Shown one piece after another: positions 32,271-43,927 of a stretch of DNA of 64,000 nt. A program made the translations under genes and the position numbers. The DNA lies in assembly GCF_050948175.1 (NCBI RefSeq), contig NW_027490233.1, positions 620,001 to 684,000 on the forward strand. Reading direction: 5' to 3'. Positions within the stretch are counted from its first letter, which is position 1; every line of letters begins with the position of its first letter. The stretch is from Xylocopa sonorina. Lineage: Eukaryota > Arthropoda > Insecta > Hymenoptera > Apidae. Below the pieces are notes generated by a model. That model was not told the DNA's origin and made no database searches. It worked only from the letters and a program-made list of their open reading frames with translations.

Positions 32271-33129
32271 ACGTAGAAATTAGATGTGCCATCGCATTGC
32301 GTGGAGCATTAGATCACTACAGCTTTGACAAGCAGATAACATGAAACCCCAGCCCGGTGCAAGGAACAATTGAATTTACATTTGTTTGAAGTGTAGTAGT
32401 TGGTAAAGATAATGTGATACATAGAACATTACAACATTCTTGCTTTTGAATGTTGAAATGAGACACTCCACCACACAGCATGTAGCCTTTGAACTCTATT
32501 TCTTATAGACGTAGACACTATGTAACGCCAGCCCGATGCATTTATCTGTAGAATTCGCATTCTTTTGAAGTGTAGAAACAGATCAACAAAATGCAAAGCG
32601 TACAAATTTACAGTTAACTTATTTTGAATCGTTGAAATGGTTTGCGCCATCGCATTGCATGCAGAAATAGAACACCATTGCTTTGACACAGGGACACTAT
32701 AAACTGCCATCCTGTTGCATTGAACTGTATAACTGACATTCTTTTCAAGAGTTCCAGCAAATAAGCATAGTGCTATGCATTGAGGATTCTAGCTTACATT
32801 CTTCGAAACGTTGAAATGAGATGCGCCATCGCATTGCATGGAGCCTTAGAACTTCATTGCCTTGAAGCCCAGACCCTTTAAAGGTCCATCATGTTGAATG
32901 GAGCTGCAGAATTCACATTCTGATGAAATGTAGAAGAAGATAAGCATAGTGCTATGAATAGAAGATTACACTTTCTCTGAAACGTTGACATGGGATGCGA
33001 CCTCGCATTGCGTGGAGCAGTATAATTCTATTGCTTTTACACGCAGACACTATGAAGCGCTATCCCATTTCAAGGAACTGTAGAGTTCACATTCCTTTGA
33101 TTTGTTGTAGCATACAAGCATAATGTTGT
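32271..33129 (-). repeat. Sat-B monomers, reverse orientation
   Basis: About five degenerate 170-180-bp units (TTGAAATGAGATGCGCCATC, AGCATAGTGCTATGCAT) that serve as the target of the gypsy element. The open frame at 32,429-32,710 is chance. Confidence 0.85.
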
Positions 33130-33377
33130 TGAAGGATAATTAAATTATCTTAATCTAAATGGTAATCAATAATTCATGTTTAAAATGTTATGTACATGGA
33201 ATATTCTGAATTGCGAGCGAGACCGAATGTACGGAATTAATGAGTTTTTCGTGCGAATGTTTTAAAACGATGAAGCTGTTGTTTATTTGCTGTCTATGGA
33301 GTTATATCGAAGTTGAAAAGAACTATTTAATGATTTACAAAATCTTGTAATTGTCTTTAATTAATAAGTTTCCTACA
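33130..33377 (+). repeat. 5' LTR (248 bp)
   Basis: Begins TGAAGGATAATTAAATTATC and ends TTTCCTACA, with TG..CA ends. It is homologous throughout to 37,832-38,076. The following bases ATTTTAGGAGCTCAGGCG would be the primer-binding site; I cannot assign the tRNA. Confidence 0.9.
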
Positions 33378-33603
33378 ATTTTAGGAGCTCAGGCGTGGTA
33401 ATTATCAAGAAGACATTCAAGAATTAAATCGGATACGTTCTAAATATTGGAATATGATCGAGTATTTGAAGACAGAACGTCGGAGAAAATTCCATGACGG
33501 TATAGAACGTTCGAGAAGTCATTCATGCGACGCGGGTGCAGATTTGAGAGATAGCGTGAGAACGAAAATTAAACGAGTAGAGACAATTCGAGTTTAAACG
33601 CGA

Positions 33604-34780
33604 GTGTCAAGTGAAAATTTTCGAATGAAAAATTTGTGTAAAATCACAGTTACTGCGTTAAAGGAGGTATTAATGGAGCATACACCACCTACTGCTGGTT
33701 CGAAAGCTGAATTAATTTCCCGTTTGATGGATGTTGACCCAGACAGAACGTGGATAGATAACAAGCTGAAAGAAGTTCGTGAAGATAATGAAGGGACTTG
33801 TACTGGTGTATCATCAAACGTGGAGTCAGCAATGAATCTACAGCAACGAGAAATTAGTTTTTTTTTTAAGGAAAAAGAATTAGCAGGAAGTGAGTTAGTC
33901 ATGTTGCGCCTTGAGTTAGATGCAATACGAAGGAAATTACAGGTTGAGAAAAATTTGGAAAATGAGCAGCGAAGATCGACGCGTAATTTTGAAGGCGAAC
34001 AATTTGATGTTGCTAGTGGCAGTGACAATATCTTGGCATTGAATAATGACAATGAGTGTAATGTTTTATCTCAATTTAGTCAGCCGCAAACGAATATTTC
34101 GGTAGTTGTACATTTACATAGTAAATTTGATGGCAAATCTGGTGATAGTAAAATTTGGAAGAAACAGATAAAATTGTTGAAGACGACATATAAATTGGAA
34201 GATGACGTTGCACTATTACTTATCGGTATGCGACTGAAAGGAAAAGCAACCGACTGCTGGCAGAGCTAAGAGTTACGTTTTATCATCCACAAAGTAAAAT
34301 TGAAATAAGGTAGAAATTTGAAGAGCAATTATGAAAGAGGAACCAGACATTTCATGAATATTTGCACGAGAAGATCATTCTTGGAAATCGAGTACCAATC
34401 AATGACGATGAAATGCTTGAATATCTGATTGACGGCATCCCAGATTAAATGCTCCGGAACCAGGGGCGTATTCAACAGTTTACAACAACCAATCAACTTT
34501 CGAAAGCGTTTCAAAAGGTAATTCTTCGAGATCAAGGTTTGTCGAGTGTACAAATGTCAACAAAGTTTGAAAAGTGTGAAGACAATTTCGATAGAAATGA
34601 ACGAAAAGAGGTGGTAAATGTGGGTAAGATAAAAGAGTTCACCGGTAATATTGTACGATGTTATAATTGTGGTGGGCATGATCATATTAGCATGAATTGT
34701 CCAACGAAACATTGCGGTGTAAACTGTTTTATTTGTCAAGAACGTGGACATATTGCGTCGAAATATCCCAAAAAATCTAA
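33604..34780 (+). pseudogene. Gypsy gag with N-terminal SAP domain and two zinc knuckles
   Basis: The open part, 33,604-34,269, starts MSSENFRMKN. Residues about 12-46 (VTALKEVL.. GSKAELISRLM) fit a SAP domain, a helix-extended-helix fold that binds AT-rich DNA. A coiled-coil-like Glu/Arg-rich region follows, then the capsid start (KFDGKSGDSKIWKKQIKLL). After a stop at 34,267 and shifts, the capsid continues (EYLHEKIILGNRVPINDDEM) to knuckles CYNCGGHDHISMNC (about 34,660-34,701) and CFICQERGHIASKY, where the last Cys has become Tyr. Confidence 0.85.
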
Positions 34781-34799
34781 AGCGAGTGAAGAGAGCTGC

Positions 34800-37575
34800 G
34801 CGACATTAAGAGTATCGTACCGAAAGTATCTCAAAAATGTATTACTTAATAGATACGAGATCCAAGCATTAATAGATTCAGGAAGTGATTCTAGTTTAAT
34901 TCGCCCAGACGAGTATATTAAGCTTGGTTTTCTGCAATTACGACGCAATTACATTTCGATGGTATAGATTCAAAAAATGATACGACATTTGGTGAATTTC
35001 AAGTAGAAATTACCATAGATGGGCACTCATATCCGACTTATAGACAAGTAATCTCCGACACTATTGTTGGGCACAAGCTGTTGATAGGAATGAATTTCTT
35101 AAATGTAACCGATGTTAGCATTAGAGGTGGTAAAGTAAACTTTCGTCCATTACCAAAAGTAACACGTAAAATTGTTGAAAAAGAAAATATTGTACCGGAA
35201 ATATTTAAAATAGATGTAACGAGTGACGTGTTAGAAGTAGATTAGCGAGTGGCAATAGAATATCGTGTTAGTAATTACAAACCGAGTGAAACCTTTGAAC
35301 CTGAAATTGCAATGAAATTAATATTGAAAGGCGAAGAGTCTATATATCAATCGACGAAACGATTGTCAGCGTCGCAAAAAGAGATTGTTAATGTGCAGAT
35401 AGAATACTGGATTATGGCTGGAGCCGCTTAGTTATCTACTTCTGATTATGCGAGTCCGGTTATTCGCGTTCGGAAGAAAAATGATTCGATTAGATTATGT
35501 GTGAATTATCGACAAATTAATAAGAAGATTATTAAATATAGATATCCGTTACAATTGATTAAAGATCAATTAGATTAGATAGAAAGTATACAGCATTTAT
35601 TGTACCAGATGGTCATTATGAATTCTTACGAGTTCTTTTTGGTCTATGTAATTCTCCAGCAGTTTTTCAAAGATTTATAAATACCATATTTAGAGATCTT
35701 ATCCGCGAAAGAACAGATTTAGCATACATGGATGGTCTGATTATTTCATCAAATGATATTGAACGTGGGATAAAAAATCTTAAAAGGGTTTTAATTGTAG
35801 CGAGCGAAGCCGGTTTAATATTCAGTTGGGAAGAATGTTGTTTTGTGCAAACTTCTGTCGGATTCCTCGGGCATGTAATCTACAATGGTTGTGTTCGCCC
35901 CTCACTAAAACTGATGCAGTCCGAAGATTTCCAGAGCCGACAAATGTTAAACAAGTACAAAGTTTACTTGGACTTATCGGGTGTTTTCGTAAATTTATTC
36001 GTGAATACCCTGTAATTGCGCAACATTTGTCTAACCTACTGCAAGCGAATACTAAATTCTGTTTTGGAGCTACTGAAAAGGAAGCATTCATACGACATAA
36101 ACTTTTATTGAGTGAGAAATCAATGTTGAATTTATATTAAGTAGAAGTAGAGATGGAGTTGCATACAGATGCTTCTGCGTTAGGGTACGGAGCGATTTTA
36201 CTTCAAAGAAATAACGAAGATCAACCTTTTAACCCTGTATATTATTTTCTAGAGATAAGGCAACTTCTGCTGAATCTAAATACAGTAGCTATGAGTTTGA
36301 GGTTTTAGCAATAGTAAACGCGTTAAAGAAATTAGAAATTCATTTATTAGGAATTTCGTTTGTTATTGCTATTGATTGCCGAGCTTTTACTCTTACAATG
36401 AATAAGAAAGATGTTTGTTTGTGAGTTACGCGATGGGCATTGTCGTCAGAAGAATTTGATTACCGGATAGAGCATCGTCCAGGGAAGAACATGATACATG
36501 TTGATGCACTTAGTTGAAATCCCCCACCTACGAATTTCCTAATCGATGAATCTGATGCAAGTCTTACAACACATTTGTGGAAAGTACAGGAAGAAGATGA
36601 GACTGTAATGAAACTTCGAGATTTAATACTTCAAAACAAGACGAATGATTATGTTTTACGGGGAAATTTTCTGTACAGAAAGTCTGGAGGTGATATTCAA
36701 CTAGTAGTACCATGTCGGATGCAGTTACATGAAACAAGGCAAGCTCATGAGTGTGGACATTTTTCTGTGGTCAAGCCTGAAGCTATCGTACGTAAAGATT
36801 ATTGGATTCCAAATCTTCGGTAATAAGTTGAAAAAGTGGTAAGAAATTGCGTTGCATGCATCTTAGCCGAAAAGATGCAGGGGAAACAGGAGTGTCATTT
36901 CAATCCAACTGGACAGGGGAATATTCCTTTTGATATATTTCATATCGATCATCTGGGATCGCTGCCATCAACAAAAAGACGTATCAGTACATATTTATAA
37001 TGGTAAATGCTTTTACAAAATTTACATGGCTTTATGTCGCAAAATCTACTACTACAGCTGAAGTTTTGTCACGCCTGAAGAAGCAAGCGACTGTTTTCTG
37101 TAATCCGCGTCGAATTATTTCTGATAGGGGAACGGCTTTCACAGCAAATGATTTCAAGCAATATTCTCAAGAAGAAAATATAGAACATGTTTCAACTACA
37201 ACAGGAAATTCTAGAGCTAATGGTCAAGTTGAACGTCGTAATAGAACATTCATACTGTTGTCAGCAAAATTAGCTGCACCTAAGCCCTGTGAATGATGAA
37301 AGTGTTTAGAAGTAGATCAACAATGTTTGAAATCAACAGTACATCGACGTATTGGTGCGTCACCATTTCATCTTCTCTCTGGGACACATTCACGCCTTGT
37401 AGAACATCTTGACATCCGAGACATACTTGCAAAGGAATGGATCGCACGTTTTCAAGATAAACGAGATGAACTACGACTCAAGCAAGTAAAAATATATCCA
37501 GGATCCAACAAGAGAATAGGCGAACTTTTGACAAGAGTAGACAAGAAGCTAGAATTTATCGTGAAGGACATTTAG
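34800..37575 (+). pseudogene. Gypsy pol: protease, RT, RNase H, integrase
   Basis: Protease ALIDSGSDSSLI (about 34,865-34,900). RT begins near 35,260; SPVIRVRKKN and LCVNYRQINKK are followed by a deletion, and the active site reads AYMDGLII (about 35,720), so the second Asp of YMDD is Gly. FLGHVI and the LLGLIGCFRKFIREYP connection follow. RNase H has LHTDASALGYGAILLQ (about 36,155-36,205). Integrase shows an H2C2 region (HETRQAHECGHF ... RNCVACILAEK), then catalytic D (HIDHLG, about 36,943), D (ISDRGTAF, about 37,115) and E (NGQVERRNRT, about 37,215). More than a dozen stops and shifts. Confidence 0.88.
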
Positions 37576-37831
37576 TAGCAATTAAACGTATGCAACAGAG
37601 TCCTGGTCTAAATATACCTCATAAATATTTTGAACCGTATGAAGTTGCACGAGTTTTACGCAATCATCGATTTGTAATTTGAAAGGTAGGGGAAGGAGAA
37701 GGAACGCTACAAACATCTATGTCAGCAAATACTATGAAATTATGGATCGAAGGAATCTATGATATTTATCTGAAATCGAAGACGATATGAATGAAGACAT
37801 TCGGGCCGAATGTTCATGCAGGACGGCTGAG

Positions 37832-38076
37832 TGAAGGATAAAGAAATTATCTTAATTTAAAAGCTAATCAATAATTCAAGTTTCAAATGTTAGGTGCGTG
37901 GAATATTCTAGAATGCGAGCGAGAGCGAATGTGCGGTATAAATGAGATTTCCTGTGTGTTTTAAAACGATGAAGCAGTTGTTCATTAGCAGTCCTTGGAG
38001 TAATATCTTAGTTGAAGGAAACTATTTAATGATTTACAAAATCTTGTAGTTGTCTTTAATTAATGAGTTTTCTACA
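37832..38076 (+). repeat. 3' LTR (245 bp)
   Basis: Begins TGAAGGATAAAGAAATTATC and ends TTTTCTACA. The bases just upstream (CATGCAGGACGGCTGAG) make only a weak polypurine tract. Confidence 0.9.
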
Positions 38077-38080
38077 TTAT

Positions 38081-38540
38081 GCATAGAAGATTACTGCTTA
38101 CATACTTTGAGAACTTGACATGAAATGCGCTATCGCTTTGCATGGAGCATTAAAACTCTACTGCTTTGACAATCTGACACTATGAAGCGGCATCCCGTTG
38201 CATGGAACTGTAGAATCCTCATTCTCTTGAAGTGCAGAAGCAAATAAGCATAATGCTATCCATAGAAGATTACAGCTTATTTATTTCGAATTATTGAAAT
38301 CAGGTGGGCCATTGCAATGAATGGTGCTTTATTTACTTTCTCTTAAAATGTAGAAGCAGGTAAGCATTATGCTATGCATCGAAGTATACCGCTTACTTAC
38401 CTCGAAACGATGAAATGCTATGCGCCATCGCATTGCATAGAGCATTAGCACTCTTCTGTTTTGACACACAGACACCATGAAGCTCCATTCCATTGCATGG
38501 AACTGTACAATTCATATTCGTTTGAAGACCTGAAGCTGCT
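38081..38540 (-). repeat. Sat-B monomers, reverse orientation
   Basis: Continuation of the satellite interrupted by the gypsy element, ending near 38,540 at TTTGAAGACCTGAAGCTGC. Confidence 0.8.
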
Positions 38541-39219
38541 AAGACATTGACAGCCGTTCCCACGATAACGCGGGTTTTTGAGTATGTCACTTGGGCGCCG
38601 GCCTCGCGAAAACGCTGGTTTCTGTGTCTGACGCTTGTGCGCTGATCCTATCATGATGTGCAATTTTTTGCTGGTTTGAGTATCTTGTACATCGATTTGT
38701 ATGTACTGGCCATGGTTATGTCGATCTTCATTTTTTATGCCCAAAACATAAAACTTATGCGATAGTTTAGAAACGATCAAAGTAAGAATTATTCAAGTAT
38801 AAGTAGAATTAAATAGGGGTGTTCCTGAGTCTTTACTGCATTTCGGATTGAAAACTGGAGATTATACATGCAAAAGAATGGCTGTAGTTTTAGTATCGGC
38901 GTGGAAGACGAAACAGAATGTCGTACACATGGTTTCCACGATACATTCGGGAGAATTAATGAAAACAAATAAAATACACAGGAAAACTAAACAAGAACTT
39001 GCAAAACCTTATTCCGTCATAGAATATAATAAATATATGATGGGTGCAGATTTGGCAGATAATTATTTATCATATTATTCCATCGTGAGAAAAACAGTGA
39101 AGCGAACAAAGAAGACAGTCTCATTTCTTTTAAAGTGCGCACTGTTTATTGCATTTAGATTATATATTGAATTGAATGGCAACATGATAGAATATAAATT
39201 GTCGAATACTGAAGTGTAG
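38541..39219 (+). pseudogene. piggyBac relic Pb4, C-terminal catalytic fragment
   Basis: From about 38,830, LLHFGLKTGDYTCKRMAVVL continues into IEYNKYMMGADLADNYLSYY, the third-Asp region of piggyBac transposases, and RKTVKRTKKTVSFLLKCAL. It is open to the stop at 39,217-39,219. Upstream 38,541-38,830 is non-satellite sequence probably from the same element. No termini or TTAA pair found. This family differs from Pb1-Pb3. Confidence 0.75.
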
Positions 39220-40475
39220 AAGAAGAACATCATAATTCTCTTTAAACGTTGAAACGATATGTACCATCACATTATATGGATCAGTGGAAGTCTCTTTATT
39301 TCATGCGCATTAACATCCCGATGCATGGATCTGTAGAATTCACATACTTTCGAAGTGTGGAAGCAGATAAGCATAATGTTATGTATAGAAGATTACAGCT
39401 TACTTACTTTGATACATTGAAATGAAATGCGCCATCGCATTGCATTGAGCATTAGATCTGTATTGCTTTGACAATGCTTTGACGTGCTTTAACGTGCTTT
39501 GACACGCAGCCACCTTAAAACGCCATTGAATTATATGGAACAGTATATTTTATATTCGCGTGAAGAGCTGAAGCAGATACACATAATGATGTGCATAGAA
39601 GATGACAGCTTATTTAAATTGAAACGTTGAAATGAGATGCGACACCGCATTGCATGGAGCAGCAGAACTGCGTTTTCGTAATTACGTTATGCAAAAATCA
39701 TAAATCTCCATCTGGCATGGAACTATAGAATTCACATTCTCTTGAAATGTAGAAGCACTCAACAATATTGTTATGCATAGAAGATTATAACTTACTTACA
39801 TTGAAAGGCAGAAATGAGAGGTGCCATTGCATTGCATGGACCACTACAGCTCAACTGCTTTGATACGCAGATAGTGTGAACCGCCCCCCGCCCCCCCCCC
39901 TCCCTCGTTGCATCAAACTGTAGAATTATCAATCTTCTAAAATGAAAAAGCATATAAGCATAATGCTGTGTATAGAATATTAGAGTTTACTTACTTCGAA
40001 ACGTTGAAATGAGGTGCGGTATCGCATTGCATAGAGCAGTAGAAGTCTACTGCTTTGGCATGCAGACACTGTGAAACGCGATCGCTTTACATGAAATATT
40101 CGTAATGTAATTCCTCTGAGGAGGAGCAGCAGACGAGTATAATGCATTGCATAGGGCATTACTACTTACTTGCTTTGAAACTTTGGAATAAAATGTATCA
40201 TCGCGATACATGGAGCATTAGAACTCTATTGCATCGATACTTATGAATCCTATGAATCATACAATTGCATGCAATGTGATGGCGTTTCGTAGTGTCTGCG
40301 TGCCAATGCATGAAAGTTCTAATACTTCATGCAGTGCTACAGCCCATCTCTCTTCAACGATTTAAGGAAACTTATTTGTAATGTTCTATGCATTGCATTA
40401 TGCTTATCTGCTTCTGCTCTGGAAAACAATATGAGTTCTACAAATTCATGCAACGAGATAGTCTTCTAAGTGTAA
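39220..40475. repeat. Sat-B monomers with a second strand switch near 40,250
   Basis: Reverse monomers run to about 40,240 (AGAACTCTATTGCATCGATAC), then forward monomers from about 40,265 (GCAATGTGATGGCGTTTCG) to 40,470. A C-rich tract lies at 39,885-39,903. Confidence 0.8.
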
Positions 40476-42133
40476 AGTCGTGCGTAGCGCCTGCCACCCA
40501 TTCCACACATGAGCCTTCTCGCACTCCCAGCATCAACCCTTGAACTCAGGCAACCTGCCACACTCGTCTGCAGAATCGGCAACTGGCAGCGTTCACGCGA
40601 CCCAACTTGCACGCGCTCACACACTCCAAGTACCGCTGTGTCACTCGAACCGACCAGTATACGTGGTTCGTTCACACCAGGCATCGCTGTTTCACTCTCA
40701 TCGACGAGCACTACTGTCTCAGTCAAACTAACGAGTATATCTGCCTCGCTCGCATCAAAGATGTACACCCTCGTCTACCTCGCACCGGTGATTTCGTCCT
40801 GCTGAAAGGCGCAGTCGCAGCCCATCACCTCAATGACTTTACCAGAACCTGTATTCTACTTATAAGCCTCTTACATACATATAAATACTATATCCGGACT
40901 AATGTATTGCTGCATATGAGAATTCATAAATCCAAGTTACACACATTAAGCCGCATGCTCCTCGCAACGATCCGTTAATCCCCCACTAGCTGGACCACAT
41001 GTTTTGATGATTTTTCAAGTAAGTATTTCAAATTAGTATAAATATTAATACATATTTTATATTTTAGTTGTTTCTAAATACGATGACTCCTTAAGATACT
41101 CCATTACATTTGAAATCCTATCAAATTTTATATCATTTCATGATGTTTTAATTAAATATTTGAAATTTTTTTATGTAATTACACTTATCATATATTTTAA
41201 TTACGTAAAAATAGATCATCCCTTCTAGATAAAAATAAATATCTATATATTGTATAAGTCGATTATTTATTTGCTTGCCCCAGTTCGCTCTGTTTCCATC
41301 GAGGCTTGCAAATCCCTCTTCGTTATTCTTGTAATTCGTACTTTGGAATGCATGTAGTACGCATTGACAGTCCGACGCTGAAAATATCTCAACCAATTCT
41401 GCTTTACGCAATTAGCAGATATACAACCTCCTATCAACATTATGTCTACTTTTGATTTGGTTCAGTTCTCAAAGTATGTATAGTCTTCCTTCGGATTCGT
41501 CGCGATTAGGTCGTTTCTTACAGCCATTTTGATGATCTCTTTCTCTCTATGGTTGTTCTTCTTACTACCCCAAATTACCGATCTTCCGTTCAGGTCACCT
41601 GCGATTATTATTCTGTTTGCTTTCTCTACCTTTTCTATGCTGACCTCAATTTGGTTTATATATTCTTCGATTTCTTCCCGTTCCTGTTCGGCGAGAAGTA
41701 GCAGCTTATAGCTTTTGTTCCTTCGATCATTGCATGAACGATTCCGGTCGAGGAGTATATGGTGCCATATGTGAATCATTTTCGATTAACGCCTGTTATA
41801 CATATCGCAGCGTCACCGTTCGCGCCTACAGTCAGTAATCTTCCATCTTGTGTGCTTCTGATATTATTACCACGTCAGTCTCTTGATCATTCGCATTTGC
41901 TCCATGCTATCTTGCGCGATTCGGCATCTGTTCAGATCGATTTGCAGGACTTTCAACTCCATATTCGTTTCTCGATCTTTTCTACTAACACCTCCCTATA
42001 GGCCGGACAATTAAAGCTCCGGCAACCTGTGTGACATACGGATTCCTCCTTCCTGCCTCGCTACAGATGATACATTTCGATTTATTTGCGATGCAACCGA
42101 ACATCGTATAAATCTGGGACCCGCATCTTCGGC
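40476..42133 (-). repeat. Inverted copy of the 27-28 kb segment (LINE E fragment plus Sat-C)
   Basis: On the minus strand this reads like 27,600-28,860: gag tail with CRRCGSQIYTMFG and CIICSEAGRRNP (about 42,000-42,130), the endonuclease start, the 131-bp satellite (about 40,990-41,260) and the GC-richer junction ending GTCGTGCGTAGCGCC at 40,476. Both copies end the endonuclease in the same satellite, so the composite was copied as DNA. 40,560-40,940 is not matched in the 28-kb copy and contains loose 45-bp repeats (ACTCGAACCGACCAGTATAC and related). Confidence 0.8.
41290..41960 (-). pseudogene. LINE E endonuclease fragment (copy 2)
   Basis: The better preserved copy. EEYINQIEVSIEKVEKANR is followed by IIIAGDLNGRSVIWGSKKNN (about 41,560-41,640) and DLIATNPKEDYTYF, the APE-type endonuclease core with GDLN. 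The sequence then continues KVDIMLIGG to about 41,290 and stops at the satellite. No SDH motif or RT is present. Confidence 0.75.
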
Positions 42134-43008
42134 ATGAGACATAGAAACGAGATGCGATGTCGCGATTTATGAAGAATAAGAACTCTATTGCTTCGATACG
42201 TAGACATCTGGAAACGCTATTCCGTAGCAAGCAATTGTGGGATTTGAATTCCTCTGAAGTGCTGACGAGAATATACATAACGCGTTGCATTGAATATTAT
42301 ATCTTATCATGAAACATAGAATTGTGATTTGTTATCGCGTTTTATAAAGGATTAGGACTCCATTGCATCGATACGTAGATATCCGGAAACGCTATTCCGT
42401 AGCAAGGAAGAGTTGCATTTCCATTCTTTTGAAGTGTTGACAAGCTATACAGAACGCGTTGCATTGATATCACATCATATCATGAAACATAGAAATGAGA
42501 TGCGATTTCGAGTCTTAACGCATTTCTTAGCAAGGATGTGTGACATTTACATTCTATTGAAGTGTAGAGGAGGTATACATAACGCTGCGCAATGAATATT
42601 ATATCTTACAATGAAACATAGAAATGGGATGCGATGTCGTGTTTTAAGAAGCATTTGAACTCTATTGCTTCGGTACGTAGACATCTGGAAACGCTGTTTC
42701 CTAGGAAGGAAGTGTGACATTTACATTCTTTTGAAGGGTAGACGAGGTATACATAACACTTCGCAATGAATACTATATCTTATCATGAAACATGGGAATG
42801 TGATGCTATATCGCGCTTTAAGGAGCATTAGAAGTCTATTGCTTCGATGCGTAGGCATCTGGAAACGCTACCTCCTAGCAAGGAAGTGTGACATTTACAT
42901 TCAATTGTAGTGCAGACGAGGTGTACATAACACTTCGCAATGAATACTATATCTTATCGTGAAACAGAAATGAGATGCTATATCGCGTTTTAAGAAACAT
43001 TGGAACGC
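42134..43008 (-). repeat. Sat-A monomers, reverse orientation
   Basis: About five units, with CGTAGACATCTGGAAACGCT recurring roughly every 172-174 bp. One unit is internally deleted near 42,510. The array ends at the 5' truncation point of the C-type element near 43,005. Confidence 0.88.
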
Positions 43009-43911
43009 GTAGCACCATTGTGGCGCCGCGGAGGTCTCGGCGCAGCACACTCTCCAGGAGTGTCCAGCCTGGCAGGTGCTGCGTCGGGAGTTAGCGGCGG
43101 AGGTGTGTCCGGACCTCTCGTTGCCGAGTATCCTTTCGGGGATGCTTGGTCACGGGAGCGTCTGGCAGGCCATGATCTCCTTTTGCGAGGAGGTCATGGT
43201 CGCGAAGGAGGCCGCCGAGCGGGTTCGGGAGCAATCCATGCCAGCTCGACGTCGCCTACGGGTTGGGCGTCGTAGACGTTTGCCCCGTTCCTCCTCTCGG
43301 GGGGGGGGGGGGGGGGGGGGGCTTCCACCTTCGGGTGTAAGTCACTTCGGGGGGAGGGACTTCGCCAACTTCGCCGCGCCTGCGGGCCACGATGGTGGCC
43401 GTTACGCCTCAGGGGCCACGACTCGGCATTTGTCGGGTCGTGGTATCGGGTTTGACGTACCCGGGGCACCCAGTCACACCGGGCTAAGCCTGGCCCGAGG
43501 CGTCGACGACGCCCGTGCGGGGTGGACCATTTGGTCGTGCCCCACGTCTTTGCACGGGCGTCGTCCGGGGGGCGCGGTCGGCACATTTGGGGAAATGTGT
43601 CGGCCATTGCACGCTTCCCCCGGGGCGGGAGCGGTGGCTGAGTGACCCAGCCATCGCTCATTACCTCGGACGGGGGAGTGTGTATCGTCGACCACACTCC
43701 CCTCTGGGAAGGGGGTCCTCCCAGTCACCATGGAGAACCCCGGCGCGGGAGGGGACCGGACGTGTTCGTCCAGAGTTCCCGGTCCCCTCCCAGCAGCGCC
43801 AAGGAAGGTCACCGTGGGGTTTTAGCCGGTAAGAGTCCGGCATACCCCCGGAGTTCCCCAGCTCCGGGGGATCCATGAGGATTTCCCCACGTTAAAAAAA
43901 AAGAAAAAAAA
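43009..43911 (+). mobile_element. 5'-truncated C-type R1-clade element (3' end with tail)
   Basis: It starts within the C-terminal finger of ORF2 (CACCATTGTGGCGCCGCGG) and continues through LAAEVCPDLSLPSILSGMLG to the ORF2 end near 43,250, then a complete 3' UTR and an interrupted A tail at 43,893-43,911. A 23-G run sits at 43,299-43,321, where the locus-1 copy has about seven C on the opposite strand. It inserted into, or was captured by, reverse Sat-A. Confidence 0.85.
43813..43891 (+). promoter_or_regulatory. 3'-terminal RNA fold of C-type element
   Basis: Closing stem CGTGGGG (43,813-43,819) with CCCCACG (43,885-43,891). Inner stem GCCGG (43,825) with CCGGC (43,837). A nine-pair stem CCCCCGGAG (43,845-43,853) with CTCCGGGGG (43,862-43,870). 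The layout is shared with D and, without the third stem, with A. Confidence 0.65.
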
Positions 43912-43927
43912 GGTTAGGTTGGGTTGG
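43912..43927 (+). repeat. Telomere-like GGTTAGGTTGGGTT motif between LINEs
   Basis: Immediately after the A tail of the C-type element and immediately before the 5' end of element B comes GGTTAGGTTGGGTTGG, one exact TTAGG unit plus a degenerate one. SART and TRAS, members of the R1 clade, insert into (TTAGG)n telomeric repeats, and a poly(A) tail running into TTAGG is the SART-type orientation. With so little repeat left this is suggestive only. Confidence 0.45.

Larger units (their letters stand above)
33130..38076 (+). mobile_element. Ty3/gypsy LTR retrotransposon, 4.9 kb
   Basis: LTR, gag, protease, RT, RNase H, integrase, LTR; no env. The flanking 4-mers TTGT (33,126-33,129) and TTAT (38,077-38,080) look like a decayed target duplication. 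Removing the element rejoins the satellite as AGCATAATG-TTRT-GCATAGAAG, which matches intact satellite monomers. The two LTRs differ at many sites, so the insertion is old. Confidence 0.92.
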
